Positions 33,301 to 42,121 of a stretch of 64,000 nt of DNA are shown here, piece by piece. Source of the stretch: an uncultured Faecalibacterium sp. (GTDB lineage Bacteria > Bacillota > Clostridia > Oscillospirales > Ruminococcaceae); assembly GCA_900540455.1 (NCBI GenBank), contig UQGD01000009.1:1-64000 (forward strand), written 5' to 3'. The position numbers and the translations under genes are program-made. The notes under the pieces are model-generated. The model made no database searches, was not told the origin of the DNA, and worked only from the letters and a program-made list of their open reading frames with translations. How positions within the stretch are numbered: position 1 is the first letter of the stretch; each line of letters begins with the position of its first letter.

Positions 33301-35211
33301 ATGGTAAAAACCACCCCCCGGCTGCCCCTGCCTCTGTTGGCGCTGGGCGCTTATGCGCTGGCACTGCTTGTGCTTGGCGCAGCTGCGCCGGGTTTTGCCG
33401 GCTTTTTTCCCCTTTTGAGCCTATGGGCCGGTCTGGCCCTATTCTACGCTGCTGTACAAGGGCTGAAGATCGCCCATGTGGAGCTGGACCGCTTCCACTG
33501 GGCTGTGCTGGGCGTACTTTGGCTCTGTGCAGCCATCTACCTGCTTTTCACCCTCAGCCGCCGGGATTTTATCTACTATTGGGATTATTCCAATTACATA
33601 TTCCGGCAATACAAAGCCGAAGCTGCTTTTGCGGGGGGCGCTGGCGCTGGTCTGCGCTACCTGGTGGGCACCTTTGCAGAGGACTACACCAGTTTTATCT
33701 CCCTGTTTACCGAGTTTCCTTTCTGCCTGACCCGGCGCACCGGCGATGCCTATACAGCCAGCCAGTTGGTGAGCATCCTGCCCACCCTGTTGGTTGCTCT
33801 GGCGGGGATGGTACGCAAGGTCGGCCAGTGCCTGGATGTGCAGAACGAACGGCTGTTTTTCGTCCTGGGTATGGGGCTGTGCGCCTGCTTCCCCTTTGTG
33901 CGGATGGCCGCTATGCTGGGGCAGCCGGACTGGTTTGGCCTGATCTTTGCTTTGCTGATCCTGACTTTGACATTGGACTACCGGTTTGACCGGGCAGATC
34001 CTGCCCGCTGGGCGATGATCTTTTTTGCCACAGCCGCATTGATCCTGACCCGGCGGTGGTATCTCTACTTTGCTGTGGGATACTACTTCTGCTACGCTGT
34101 GATGATCCTGGCAGACTGTGTGCGCCGGTACCGTACCGGCAAAAAACTCAGTGCTGTCCGGCGTGCCCGGAACCTGGTGCTGTTCGGCGCAGGGTCCGTC
34201 GTTGCCATGCTGATGCTGCTGTGGCCTATGGTGCGGCATATCCTTACTTACAGCTATGCCTCCCACTATGCTTACTACAATTTCGGCGGCCTGAGCCTGG
34301 AAATCTACCAGCAGCTGCTCCACCTGGGGCTGTTCAATCTGATCCTGGTCGTCGTTGGTCTGGTCTTTGCCTGGCGGCGGCACACAGCTTTTCTGCCCCT
34401 GCTGGCTCTGTGTCAGGTGATGTGCAGCATGCTGCTGTTCACCCGGGTGCAGAACACCGGCTCCCACCAGACCCTGCAATTTGTACCGGGCTATCTTGTC
34501 CTGTTTGCCGTCGGCGCAGCAGCGTTGACCGAGACCCTGGACCACCAGAAAGGGCTGAAACTGGGTTTTGTGGCCTGCAACCTGGTGCTGTCCATGTCTG
34601 TGCGCTGCTCTCCGCTGACCATCGTAGCCCTGCCGGAGCCTGTGCTGCGCTTTTTATCCGACAAGACCAGCTTTACCGAAACCTTTGTCCGTTTGGACGA
34701 TGCCATCTATGACCGGTTGGATCAGCCGCAGATCCAGGCGCTGACCAGCTGGGTGGATCAGCACTGTGCCCCGGGCGAGACCGCCTATATGATCCCCCAC
34801 GATATGCTGTATAACCCGGACATCTTCCAGAACTGCGCACTGCCGCAGGTACAGCTGGCAGACAAGCTCTGCTTCGGTTTTTCCATCCTGGGCACCCACA
34901 ACTTCCCCACCGGCTACCTGGACTCCAAATATGTGATCACCGCTGACCCCTTCCCCCAGACCTACGTCAGCGCGGGCGAGCTTTCGGCCAAGCTGAACCA
35001 ATGTTTTCTGGAAGAGCGAGATCAATATTTTGCCTACGAAACACAGTTCGATATGGGCAACGGAACGCAGTTTACCGTCTGGCGGCGGGTGCGCCCGGCA
35101 GACCGAACCGAAGCAGAAAGCCTGCTGCGTGCTTTTGCCGCCGAGGACGCCCAGTTCCCGGAGATGTTCAGTGGAGTGATCCAAAACTGGCTGACCCAGC
35201 GCGGACTTTGA
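33301..35211 (+). CDS. Polytopic membrane protein, possible GT-C glycosyltransferase
   Basis: A 636-residue protein with about eleven to thirteen hydrophobic helices over the first 460 residues and a soluble C-terminal domain of about 170 residues. The first outside loop, SRRDFIYYWDYSNYIF, carries acidic residues like the catalytic loop of GT-C enzymes that use polyprenyl-phosphate sugars. The C-terminal part has DKLCFGFSILGTHNFPTGYL. I do not recognise a named family. The start at ATG 33301 is preferred because the ATG at 33289 directly abuts the AAAGG site. The next gene starts 52 bases downstream and may be co-transcribed. Confidence 0.75.
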   Translation: MVKTTPRLPLPLLALGAYALALLVLGAAAPGFAGFFPLLSLWAGLALFYAAVQGLKIAHVELDRFHWAVLGVLWLCAAIYLLFTLSRRDFIYYWDYSNYIFRQYKAEAAFAGGAGAGLRYLVGTFAEDYTSFISLFTEFPFCLTRRTGDAYTASQLVSILPTLLVALAGMVRKVGQCLDVQNERLFFVLGMGLCACFPFVRMAAMLGQPDWFGLIFALLILTLTLDYRFDRADPARWAMIFFATAALILTRRWYLYFAVGYYFCYAVMILADCVRRYRTGKKLSAVRRARNLVLFGAGSVVAMLMLLWPMVRHILTYSYASHYAYYNFGGLSLEIYQQLLHLGLFNLILVVVGLVFAWRRHTAFLPLLALCQVMCSMLLFTRVQNTGSHQTLQFVPGYLVLFAVGAAALTETLDHQKGLKLGFVACNLVLSMSVRCSPLTIVALPEPVLRFLSDKTSFTETFVRLDDAIYDRLDQPQIQALTSWVDQHCAPGETAYMIPHDMLYNPDIFQNCALPQVQLADKLCFGFSILGTHNFPTGYLDSKYVITADPFPQTYVSAGELSAKLNQCFLEERDQYFAYETQFDMGNGTQFTVWRRVRPADRTEAESLLRAFAAEDAQFPEMFSGVIQNWLTQRGL

Positions 35212-35262
35212 GATGCGCTTTATCCCCCCCTTTGATATCAGACAAGAAGGAGATCATTGAAA

Positions 35263-36243
35263 ATGGAAAATACAACTGCTACCCCTAACGTGACCCTGGG
35301 CCAATATAAGGGTCTGCCGGTCACCCGCCATGTGCGTCCTGTCAGCGAAAAAGCCGTGGAGCAGGAGCTGGCGCATCTGGCACGCACTCACACTGTCTAC
35401 CAGCACACCGTAGCTGCTGCGCAGCGCGGCGACCGTGTGGTACTGGATTTTGAGGGCTTTATGAATGGCCAGTCGATACCGGACAGCAAGATGGAGCATG
35501 TATCCGTGGTGCTGGGCGAGGGCGAACTGCTGCCCGCCGCTGAGATGGCCGTCTGCGGCCACCGGGCCGGCGAGGTGTTCCGCTTTGAATTCATCTACCC
35601 CGCCAATTTCCGTGTGCCGGAGCTCTCCGGCAAAACCGCAGAGTTTGAGATCAACCTGCGGGATGTCATGGTGCGGGAGGTGCCCGCCCTGGATGATGCT
35701 TTTGCCAAGCGCCTGGGCTACGAGTCCATCGAGGCCATGCGGGAGAATGTGCGGAACAAAAAAGCGAAGTTCCACGGCGAGAATGCAGACCGCAAGGCCG
35801 GTGCAGAGCTGCTGGACCTGGCCGGTGCCAATGCAACGGTAGAGCTGCCGTCCCAGCGGGTAAAAGCCGCTGCTGACAAAGAGATGGCCAAGCTGAGATC
35901 CAACCTGACCCGCAGCGGCCTGACCATGGAGCAGCATTGCCAAAAGAACAACACCACCCCCCAGCTGCTGGAGGAGGGCTATATCCGGGATGCCGAGCGC
36001 CGGATGCGGAACATCCTGGTCTCCCAGGCCATCAGCCAGGCAGAGGACATCCATGCCTCTCCGGAGGAGGTGGCCGCCGAATACATGCGGCTCTCCCACA
36101 TGAACGGCACCCCCGTAGAGGAGATCCGCAAGGCGCTGCCCATCGAGGCTGTGGCCGCTGCTCTCGTCTCGCAAAAAGTCCAGCAGTTCCTGCTGGATAA
36201 CGCTCAGGTGACCACTGTGATGGTCCAGGCCAATAAGGAGTGA
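35263..36243 (+). CDS. Trigger-factor-like chaperone lacking the ribosome-binding domain
   Basis: A 326-residue protein that starts directly with the linker and FKBP-type peptidyl-prolyl isomerase part of trigger factor: LGQYKGLPVTRHVRPVSEKA, then GDRVVLDFEGFMNG and GEGELLPAAEMAVCGHRAGE. The helical arm/C-domain follows (ESIEAMRENVRN, then RRMRNILVSQAI and SPEEVAAEYMRLS). The roughly 110-residue N-terminal domain with the GFRxGKxP ribosome signature is absent, and the ATG with AAGGAG ten bases upstream shows this is the natural start. It should act as a soluble chaperone or isomerase away from the ribosome. It is followed seven bases later by an Fe-S protein gene, perhaps its client. Confidence 0.85.
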   Translation: MENTTATPNVTLGQYKGLPVTRHVRPVSEKAVEQELAHLARTHTVYQHTVAAAQRGDRVVLDFEGFMNGQSIPDSKMEHVSVVLGEGELLPAAEMAVCGHRAGEVFRFEFIYPANFRVPELSGKTAEFEINLRDVMVREVPALDDAFAKRLGYESIEAMRENVRNKKAKFHGENADRKAGAELLDLAGANATVELPSQRVKAAADKEMAKLRSNLTRSGLTMEQHCQKNNTTPQLLEEGYIRDAERRMRNILVSQAISQAEDIHASPEEVAAEYMRLSHMNGTPVEEIRKALPIEAVAAALVSQKVQQFLLDNAQVTTVMVQANKE

Positions 36244-36250
36244 TGCGCAT

Positions 36251-37489
36251 ATGGGCAAATTGACACAGTATGCCGTAAATGCCCTGATGAAGGTGCCCCA
36301 TCCGGAGATCGAACGCCGCCAGTGCTGGAACCTGCACCCTCACCGCACCCCCTGCACCGCCTGCAAGGATGTCTGCCCCATGTCGGAGGAGATCTTTACC
36401 CGGCCCAGCCTGGTAAAGGATTGGGATGCCTGCATCAACTGCGGCCTGTGCGTCTCGGCCTGCCGCAGCCGGTGCATTGCACCTTCGCCGGAGCAGGTGC
36501 AGGCGGATGCCGGTCTGGCCGACACCGATAACGATACCATCTGGATCGGATGCGAAAAAAGTACCCGCCAGAACACGGTCACACGGGCCTGTGTAGCGGC
36601 CCTGCCCTGGGAAGCACTGGCTTACCTGGCCCTGAACAAAAAGATCGTGCTGGACCTGACCCCCTGCGGCGAGTGTGAAAACGATGCCTGTGCTGAACTG
36701 CTGCGCAAAAACCTGACCCGTCTGGTGGAGTTTTTTGGCCAGCCCCTATTTGAAGCCCGGTTCACCCTGGCCTATCAGCAGGAGGAAGCCCCCTACCACC
36801 TGCGGCAGCTGTCCCGCCGGGAGATGATGAGCCAGATGAGCGCCGGTTCCAAAAACGGCACCAAACAGCTGCTGCGGATGCTGCCCGGTATGCACAGCGA
36901 ATGGGGCAGCTCGCTGGATTTCCGTCTGCTGCTGCACCAGCGCATCAAGCAGCTGAAACAGTCGGCTGAAACGCCGCTGCACTATGGGTTCTATCTGCCC
37001 AATTTCACCGACAAATGCTATGGCTGCGACCGGTGTGAGCGGGCCTGCCGGGCAGGCGCGCTGAAACGTGAGGATCTGCCGAACGGTCAGACCCGGATCG
37101 TGATCACCCCTTGGAAGTGCAGCGAATGTGGCGTCTGTGTCGCCGCCTGTTCCAGCCACGGACTGGACGGACTGAAACTGCGCCAGCTCACCTCCCTTGG
37201 GCCGGTCAGCGTCCATAAGCTGACCAAGACCCTGTGCAAAGAGTGCGGCAAGCCCATCGCACCCGACAGCGTGGAGGGCGTGTGCTCCGTGTGCCGGATC
37301 AAGCTGCGCACCAAAAAGCGCCAGGAGGAGGCCGCCGCCCGTGCCCGTCAGCGTGCCGCTGAGCGGGAGGAAGAAAAGCGGGCTGCGGAACAGGCCGCCG
37401 CACAAGCTGCCGAAGCTGCCGCAGAGCAGGCAGCAGAAGCTGCGCCTGCACCGGAGGCCCCCGTTTCCGATCCCCCTGCTGCTGAATAA
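36251..37489 (+). CDS. Multi-cluster 4Fe-4S protein with zinc ribbon and Ala-rich tail
   Basis: A 412-residue cytoplasmic protein. N-terminal cysteines CTACKDVCP and CINCGLCVSACRSRC can hold one or two 4Fe-4S clusters. A middle section has CGECENDAC. A second ferredoxin module is CYGCDRCERACRAGA with CSECGVCVAAC near residues 256-300. A short zinc ribbon follows (CKECGKP...CSVCR). The last 60 residues are a charged, alanine-rich helix and a Pro/Glu tail. No catalytic domain is recognisable, so it probably shuttles electrons. It starts seven bases after the chaperone gene; AAGGAG precedes ATG by ten. Exact partner unknown. Confidence 0.8.
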   Translation: MGKLTQYAVNALMKVPHPEIERRQCWNLHPHRTPCTACKDVCPMSEEIFTRPSLVKDWDACINCGLCVSACRSRCIAPSPEQVQADAGLADTDNDTIWIGCEKSTRQNTVTRACVAALPWEALAYLALNKKIVLDLTPCGECENDACAELLRKNLTRLVEFFGQPLFEARFTLAYQQEEAPYHLRQLSRREMMSQMSAGSKNGTKQLLRMLPGMHSEWGSSLDFRLLLHQRIKQLKQSAETPLHYGFYLPNFTDKCYGCDRCERACRAGALKREDLPNGQTRIVITPWKCSECGVCVAACSSHGLDGLKLRQLTSLGPVSVHKLTKTLCKECGKPIAPDSVEGVCSVCRIKLRTKKRQEEAAARARQRAAEREEEKRAAEQAAAQAAEAAAEQAAEAAPAPEAPVSDPPAAE

Positions 37490-37498
37490 GCCCCTTCA

Positions 37499-37545
37499 CA
37501 CCCCCCGTTTTGCCTTGTGCGGCATCCGGGGGGTGATTTTCTTTC
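37499..37545 (+). terminator. Terminator of the chaperone-FeS unit
   Basis: The arms CACCCCCCG and CGGGGGGTG (37499-37507 with 37527-37535) are followed by ATTTTCTTT. Confidence 0.75.
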
Positions 37546-37653
37546 AGGAACACGCTCCTGCGCCGGGTGCAGGCTCCTGCCTGGGTTTTGCGCCGCAAAG
37601 GCCGCTGCAGCCGGCTTCCCCTTGACTTTCCAGCGTTTGTTACAGTCTGTTCA

Positions 37654-37682
37654 TTGACTTTTAATTGCCGCTCCACTACAAT
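37654..37682 (+). promoter_or_regulatory. Promoter of the acyl-CoA ligase-like gene
   Basis: TTGACT (37654-37659), 17-base spacer, TACAAT (37677-37682), followed by a leader of about 85 bases. Confidence 0.85.
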
Positions 37683-37772
37683 AACAGCGGTATGTTATAT
37701 GCATAACGATTCGGATCAGAAGGTGCGGCCCGCGGATTGCCGCAAACCCGCAGGAAAGAAGGTACTCTATCT

Positions 37773-39506
37773 ATGTCCACCGATTCTACGTCCCCGGTCT
37801 ACGCTTCCGAACAACGGCCCTGGCTGGCGTTCTATGACCCCAAATACATCAACCAGACACTGCCTGCCTGCACGGCTTTTGAATATGTCTGCCAGCAGAA
37901 TAAGGGCCGCCTGAACGAGACTGCACTGGAATACTTCGGCCGCAAGATCACCTATGCTGACTTTATCGTACAGGTCAAGCGCACCACCGCTGCACTGCGG
38001 GCCATGGGTGTGCAGAAAGGCGAGATCCTGACGGTGGTCAGCGTAATGACCCCGGAGATCATCTACCTGTTTTACGCCGCCGACCGCATGGGCGCTACCC
38101 TGAACCTTGTGGACCCCCGGTACAGTGCGGAGGGCATCCACGATTATATTACCGAGGTCAACTCCCGCATCCTGGTCTGTCTGAACGTGACCTATGACCG
38201 CTGCGTCCAGGCCGCCAAGCGCACCCATGTGGAAAAGGTGCTGGTGCTCTCCCCGGCCAACTCTCTGCCTATGCCGCTGCAGCTGGGCTATAAGATGAAA
38301 AACCCGGACCGGAACCGCTACGCCTCCAATGTGATCCACTGGAGCGACTTTATCCAAAAAGGCAAGGGCCAAAACACCACCGCCGAACCCTTTGACCCCG
38401 CCCATGCCTGCGTAGTTGTACACACCGGCGGCACCACCGGCTCCCCCAAGGGCGTGATGCTCAGCGACTCCAACTTCAACGCCATTGCCCAGCAGTTTGC
38501 TGCCTTTGACCAGCTGATGTGCCGCGGGCAGAAGCTGATGAACATTATGCCCCCCTTTATCGCCTACGGCTATGCCTGCGGCGTACACCTGCCCTTGTCT
38601 TTGGGTCTGACGGTGCTCATCGTCCCCAATCTGGACCCCGCCAAGCTGGGCAGTCTGGTGCTGAAGCATAAGCCCGAGCATATGTTCGGCGTCCCCTCTC
38701 ATTATCAGCAGATGGCCGCTGACCCGAAGCTGAAGGATGCCGACCTGTCCTTTATCCGCAACTATGCTGCCGGCGGCGACTCCATTGCCCAGGGTGCAGA
38801 ACAGACCGTGAACGACTTCCTGGCTGCCCACGGAGCCCAGTATGCCATGGCCAAGGGCTATGGCATGACCGAGGTCTCTTCCGCTGCCACGGCGGCTGCG
38901 GGACACAACAACAAGCCCGGCAGTGTAGGCATCCCTCTGGTCAATACGCTGGTGTCGGTATTTGACCCCGGCACAGACCACGAACTGCCCATTGGTCAGC
39001 GGGGCGAGCTGTGCATCTCCGGCCCCACCTTGATGCTGGGATACTACGGTATGCCGGAGGAGACCGCCAACCTTCTGCGCCGTCACAGCGATGGCCGGGT
39101 CTGGGCCCACACAGGAGACCTGGGCTATATGGATGAACAGGGTTTTGTCTATGTGGAGTCCCGCATCAAGCGGATCATCATCCGGCACGACGGTTTCAAG
39201 GTGTTCCCCTCCATGATCGAAAACGTCATCAGCCGCCACCCGGCTGTGCAGCAGTGCTCTGTGGTAGGCTGCGCCGATAAGGAGCATGTGCAGGGCCGCC
39301 TGCCCTTTGTCTACCTGGTGCTGGAGCCTTCTGCTGTGGCCAAAAAGAAACAGATCATCCGGGAACTGCGGGAGATGTGTGCCGAGGGTCTGCCGGAATA
39401 TGTACAGCCCATAGCCTACAAGTTTATCAGCTCCATGCCCATGACCCCCATCGGCAAGGTGGATTACCGCCGCCTGGAGGAGGAAGTCAGCCCCCGGGAT
39501 TACTGA
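37773..39506 (+). CDS. AMP-dependent synthetase/acyl-CoA ligase-like enzyme
   Basis: A 577-residue class I adenylate-forming enzyme. The P-loop VVHTGGTTGSPKGVML is near residue 213-228; the A5 region is KGYGMTEVSSAAT, A7 is HTGDLGYMDEQG, A8 RIKRIIIRHDGFKVFPS, and the catalytic lysine is in TPIGKVDYRRL at the C-terminus. It activates a carboxylic acid as acyl-AMP and probably transfers it to CoA or a carrier. The acid cannot be named; medium or long-chain fatty acids are usual for this shape. Start ATG 37773 with AAGAAGG ten bases upstream. It stands alone with its own strong promoter. Confidence 0.85.
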   Translation: MSTDSTSPVYASEQRPWLAFYDPKYINQTLPACTAFEYVCQQNKGRLNETALEYFGRKITYADFIVQVKRTTAALRAMGVQKGEILTVVSVMTPEIIYLFYAADRMGATLNLVDPRYSAEGIHDYITEVNSRILVCLNVTYDRCVQAAKRTHVEKVLVLSPANSLPMPLQLGYKMKNPDRNRYASNVIHWSDFIQKGKGQNTTAEPFDPAHACVVVHTGGTTGSPKGVMLSDSNFNAIAQQFAAFDQLMCRGQKLMNIMPPFIAYGYACGVHLPLSLGLTVLIVPNLDPAKLGSLVLKHKPEHMFGVPSHYQQMAADPKLKDADLSFIRNYAAGGDSIAQGAEQTVNDFLAAHGAQYAMAKGYGMTEVSSAATAAAGHNNKPGSVGIPLVNTLVSVFDPGTDHELPIGQRGELCISGPTLMLGYYGMPEETANLLRRHSDGRVWAHTGDLGYMDEQGFVYVESRIKRIIIRHDGFKVFPSMIENVISRHPAVQQCSVVGCADKEHVQGRLPFVYLVLEPSAVAKKKQIIRELREMCAEGLPEYVQPIAYKFISSMPMTPIGKVDYRRLEEEVSPRDY

Positions 39507-39562
39507 TGGGCTGTCTTTCCCACAAAAAGCTTCGTCTTGCTGCATTTTCTTGAATTTGAACA

Positions 39563-39592
39563 TTGACTTATGCCCTCAGTATCTTTTATACT
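39563..39592 (+). promoter_or_regulatory. Promoter of the SGNH hydrolase with overlapping inverted repeat
   Basis: TTGACT (39563-39568), 18-base spacer, TATACT (39587-39592). The arms CCCTCAGTAT and ATACTGGGGG (one mismatch, five-base centre, 39573-39597) straddle the -10, a layout fit for a repressor. Confidence 0.75.
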
Positions 39593-39669
39593 GGGGGCAT
39601 CTCCGTCAAGGGCGTGACCAACGCCAAAAATGACCCGCACTGCGGAGTACAGAAAGGACCGGATCACCC

Positions 39670-40770
39670 ATGAAAAAAAGATTGCTCAGTCTGTTTATGA
39701 CCGCAGCCGCTGTCCTGTGCCTGGGCCTGCCCGCACTGGCCGAAGACCCCGCCGCACCTCCGGCCCCCCCGGCGCCAGGCGTTGTGGAGCAGCAGCCGAC
39801 ACCTCCGACACCTCCGACACCTCCGGCCCCTCCGGCCGAAAAACCGGAGCTGCCCGCTCCGCCCGCCGAAGCACCGGCGCCCCCAGCTCCGCCTTCCCTT
39901 CCGGCTGAGGAGCACCGCTTTACCTATGTAGCTTTGGGCGACAGCATCACCGCTGGCACCGGCCTGTCGGATTTTCAGTATCTGCCCGCCCCCATTGGCC
40001 TGGATGTGCGCCCCAACTTTGAGGGTTACTCTGCGGATTGTTATGTATCCGTCGTGGCACAGCGCCTGGGGCTGGACCGTCAGCACGCCTTGAACCTGGG
40101 TCTGCCCGGACTGATGGCACCGGACCTTGTGGATATGGTGCGGGACGGCGCTATGCCCCACATGAACCAGCCTTCCGGCGCCTATTACGTCTACCCGGAG
40201 TACCAGGACTACATCCGCAATGCCGATGTCATCAGCATCCAGATCGGTGCCAACGATGCGCTGGTGCCGGTGATCGTCTCGGTGGGCAACGCCACCAACT
40301 GGAAGAGCGAGCAGCTGGCCAACTCCATCCTGGGGGGCGCATACCGGGATCTGAGCTGGGAGACGATCCAGCTGTTCTTCGACAGCGTAAAGAAGCTTTC
40401 CCTCACCTGGGACGAGCAGGCCGCCCTGGGCTATGCCTTGAGCGATGGTATGCGAGAGATCGTCCGCAACGCCTACCAGGATGTGACCAGCAATCTGCCT
40501 TTGGCCATAGCGGAGATCCGCAAGCTGAACCCGGATGCGGAGATCCTGCTGCTGGGTTATTATAACCCGGCTTGGGTCCTGCCCACCTGGAACAACTATT
40601 TCAACCAGCTGCGCCGTTTTGAACGGCAGCTGGCTAAGGACATGGGCCTGACCTATGTAGACATCACCTGGACTGCTGTGGACAACGATGCCCACCCCTC
40701 TATTGCGGGCCACCGGTACATTGGCAGCCAGATCACCAAGGCCATCCGTAAACTGGATGTGCTGGACTGA
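39670..40770 (+). CDS. Secreted SGNH/GDSL-family hydrolase with Pro-rich linker
   Basis: A 366-residue secreted enzyme. The signal peptide is MKKRLLSLFMTAAAVLCLG with cleavage after ALA. Residues 25-80 are a Pro/Ala linker containing PTPPTPPTPP. The SGNH domain follows with block I ALGDSITAG (nucleophile Ser), the block II glycine in LNLGLPG, block III IGANDA and block V DNDAHPSIAGH with the catalytic Asp and His. It should be exported and may cross the wall by its linker, removing acyl groups from glycans or lipids. Start ATG has AAAGGA eleven bases upstream. No anchor motif is present. Confidence 0.88.
   Translation: MKKRLLSLFMTAAAVLCLGLPALAEDPAAPPAPPAPGVVEQQPTPPTPPTPPAPPAEKPELPAPPAEAPAPPAPPSLPAEEHRFTYVALGDSITAGTGLSDFQYLPAPIGLDVRPNFEGYSADCYVSVVAQRLGLDRQHALNLGLPGLMAPDLVDMVRDGAMPHMNQPSGAYYVYPEYQDYIRNADVISIQIGANDALVPVIVSVGNATNWKSEQLANSILGGAYRDLSWETIQLFFDSVKKLSLTWDEQAALGYALSDGMREIVRNAYQDVTSNLPLAIAEIRKLNPDAEILLLGYYNPAWVLPTWNNYFNQLRRFERQLAKDMGLTYVDITWTAVDNDAHPSIAGHRYIGSQITKAIRKLDVLD
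39796..39831 (+). repeat. Tandem 9-bp repeats in the linker of the SGNH hydrolase
   Basis: Three exact copies of CCGACACCT followed by a variant copy encode the PTPPTPP linker. Such runs can change copy number by slippage while staying in frame. Confidence 0.8.
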
Positions 40771-40782
40771 TCCTATTACAGA

Positions 40783-40830
40783 AAAAAGCAGCGCACTCCC
40801 TGTTCTTTCGGGGAGTGCGCTGCTTTTTTT
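40783..40830. terminator. Bidirectional terminator after the SGNH hydrolase
   Basis: The stem GCAGCGCACTCCC and its complement are flanked by AAAAAA on the left and TTTTTTT on the right. Confidence 0.92.
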
Positions 40831-40961
40831 CTTATAACCGCTGCTATGGGTTATTTCCTCCGCTCTGCGGCAAGCTGGCGCGATGCTGCACACGGTCTTT
40901 TATACAAAAAAGAGCGTCTGTCCCCCCTTCAATAACAGGGCAAACAAACGCTCTATCAAAC

Positions 40962-41002
40962 AAAAAGCGCCGAACCTCTTGAAAAGCAAGACGTTCGGCG
41001 CT
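40962..41002 (-). terminator. Terminator of the tRNA-Arg fragment
   Basis: The arms AGCGCCGAAC and GTTCGGCGCT (40966-40975 with 40993-41002) with a long loop are followed on the minus strand by five U residues. It begins seven bases after the tRNA CCA end. Confidence 0.8.
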
Positions 41003-41008
41003 GCAAGC

Positions 41009-41053
41009 TGGCGTCCATAAAAGGATTCAAACCTTCGGCCTATCGCTTAGGAG
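41009..41053 (-). other. Detached 3' half of tRNA-Arg(CCT): attachment site
   Basis: On the minus strand these 45 bases read as the right half of a tRNA. They contain the anticodon-loop sequence CTCCTAA, a T-arm of GAAGG-TTTGAAT-CCTTT, the acceptor strand TATGGAC, a G discriminator and an encoded CCA. A terminator follows directly. The bases that should form the 5' half (above 41053) cannot pair with the anticodon stem or acceptor strand, so no complete tRNA exists here. This is the usual product of integration into a tRNA 3' end, where the element carries its own copy of the half and rebuilds the gene at its far end. The orientation places the element to the right. Confidence 0.8.
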
Positions 41054-41290
41054 TAGGGGCTGAAGCAATAAATCCTAGACAAAAGCAGGTAAAACAAGTG
41101 ACGTTTTATCAATGGATTTTTTGTTGCGCTGTCAAATCGAGTAAAGAAAACAAACCCCGAAATAAAACGAGTAAAAGGCTTTTCACCAGCAGAAAATTAG
41201 CAGAGCTAATGAAAAGTGGAAGGTTCATTGTAAAATGCCCACCTTTCATTAGCTGGGAGGTGTGCGGTTGACCCTACACCTATGGTTCAA
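41054..41290. other. AT-rich non-coding stretch next to the attachment site
   Basis: I see no gene. The inverted arms CATTAGCTGG-like/AGCTAATG occur around 41200-41255. This may be the arm region of the integrated element. Confidence 0.4.
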
Positions 41291-42121
41291 TCAAAACAAC
41301 TTTTTCTTCTGTGCCAGCAGCACGGTCAGTACACGCTCTTTCAGCAGATAACGGAACTGCTTTGGATAGTAGTCGAGGTAGGCATCCAGAAGCGGCTCAA
41401 TGTCACTTCTTGCAAAATCAACCTCCAACTGCTTTCCGTAAAGGCTTTGTGCTGTATGGACTGTCCGGGTAAAAGAGGACTTGAATGGTAAGCACTGCGC
41501 TTTGGAAAGGAACGCCCGTGTTTCAATATCGGGGCGATACCGATTGAAATCCAGCAGGAACGAAGCCCCACAATCGAAAATGGGGCAGGGCTTATAACCG
41601 GAAGCTGTGTGGATAAGAGCAATATTGTTCAGGTGCCGGTCTTGATTCAAAAACAGGGCATCCAATTCCAGCAGCGTGGTGAAGTATGCACCAAAACCGG
41701 AAAAGCCGGTAGCAGCTTCCACCGAATCGACCAGAAAAACAATACGGTCTTTCAGACTGTTGCGGTCATTGAACTCCTGAATATACCCACGACCAAGGCT
41801 GTTCCGCAAAATGGTGTTGGCAGTGATCAGGCTTTCATTGCCTGCCTTGAAGTTCTCGCTTACCGAAAGCACCTGCGGCAGGCCATGCACGTCGGCGGTA
41901 TCGACCCAATAATGAGCAATCGAAATCCCCGGGAGATCGGCAGCATTGGTGAAACGGCGCAGCACTTCGCTGGACATCGCTTCCGCAAGGGCTTCAAAAT
42001 GACCATTGTCCACCTTATACCAGAGATTCTTTTTTGCATCGAACCACTTCTCCTGATTGCCCAGCGAAGTGCTGGTCACAACGCGGTCATTGGTATGGAA
42101 TATCAGATGATCTTGAGCCAT
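41291..42121 (-). CDS. HipA-like kinase, C-terminal catalytic part as a separate protein
   Basis: A 276-residue protein with the kinase core of HipA toxins. The catalytic loop LNQDRHLNNIALI (Asp and Asn near residues 158-164) and the metal-binding FDCGASFL are intact. The ATP-loop region is less clear: KNLWYKVDNGHFEALAEAMS has the Lys expected to hold ATP. HipA kinases phosphorylate seryl- or glutamyl-tRNA synthetase and cause dormancy. Typical HipA is about 440 residues, but here the N-terminal subdomain is encoded by the upstream gene, which overlaps by 19 bases. GGAGG lies seven bases before ATG. This resembles two-gene systems seen in Firmicutes. Whether it is toxic is untested. Confidence 0.8.
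   Translation of the reverse strand: MAQDHLIFHTNDRVVTSTSLGNQEKWFDAKKNLWYKVDNGHFEALAEAMSSEVLRRFTNAADLPGISIAHYWVDTADVHGLPQVLSVSENFKAGNESLITANTILRNSLGRGYIQEFNDRNSLKDRIVFLVDSVEAATGFSGFGAYFTTLLELDALFLNQDRHLNNIALIHTASGYKPCPIFDCGASFLLDFNRYRPDIETRAFLSKAQCLPFKSSFTRTVHTAQSLYGKQLEVDFARSDIEPLLDAYLDYYPKQFRYLLKERVLTVLLAQKKKLF

Noticed and set aside
39775..39850. Tandem repeats considered as a CRISPR-like array
   Set aside because: The units are nine bases without spacers and stay in frame inside a coding Pro-rich linker.
41009..41085. A complete tRNA-Arg gene
   Set aside because: Only the 3' half fits; the sequence on the 5' side cannot form the anticodon stem, D-arm or acceptor stem.
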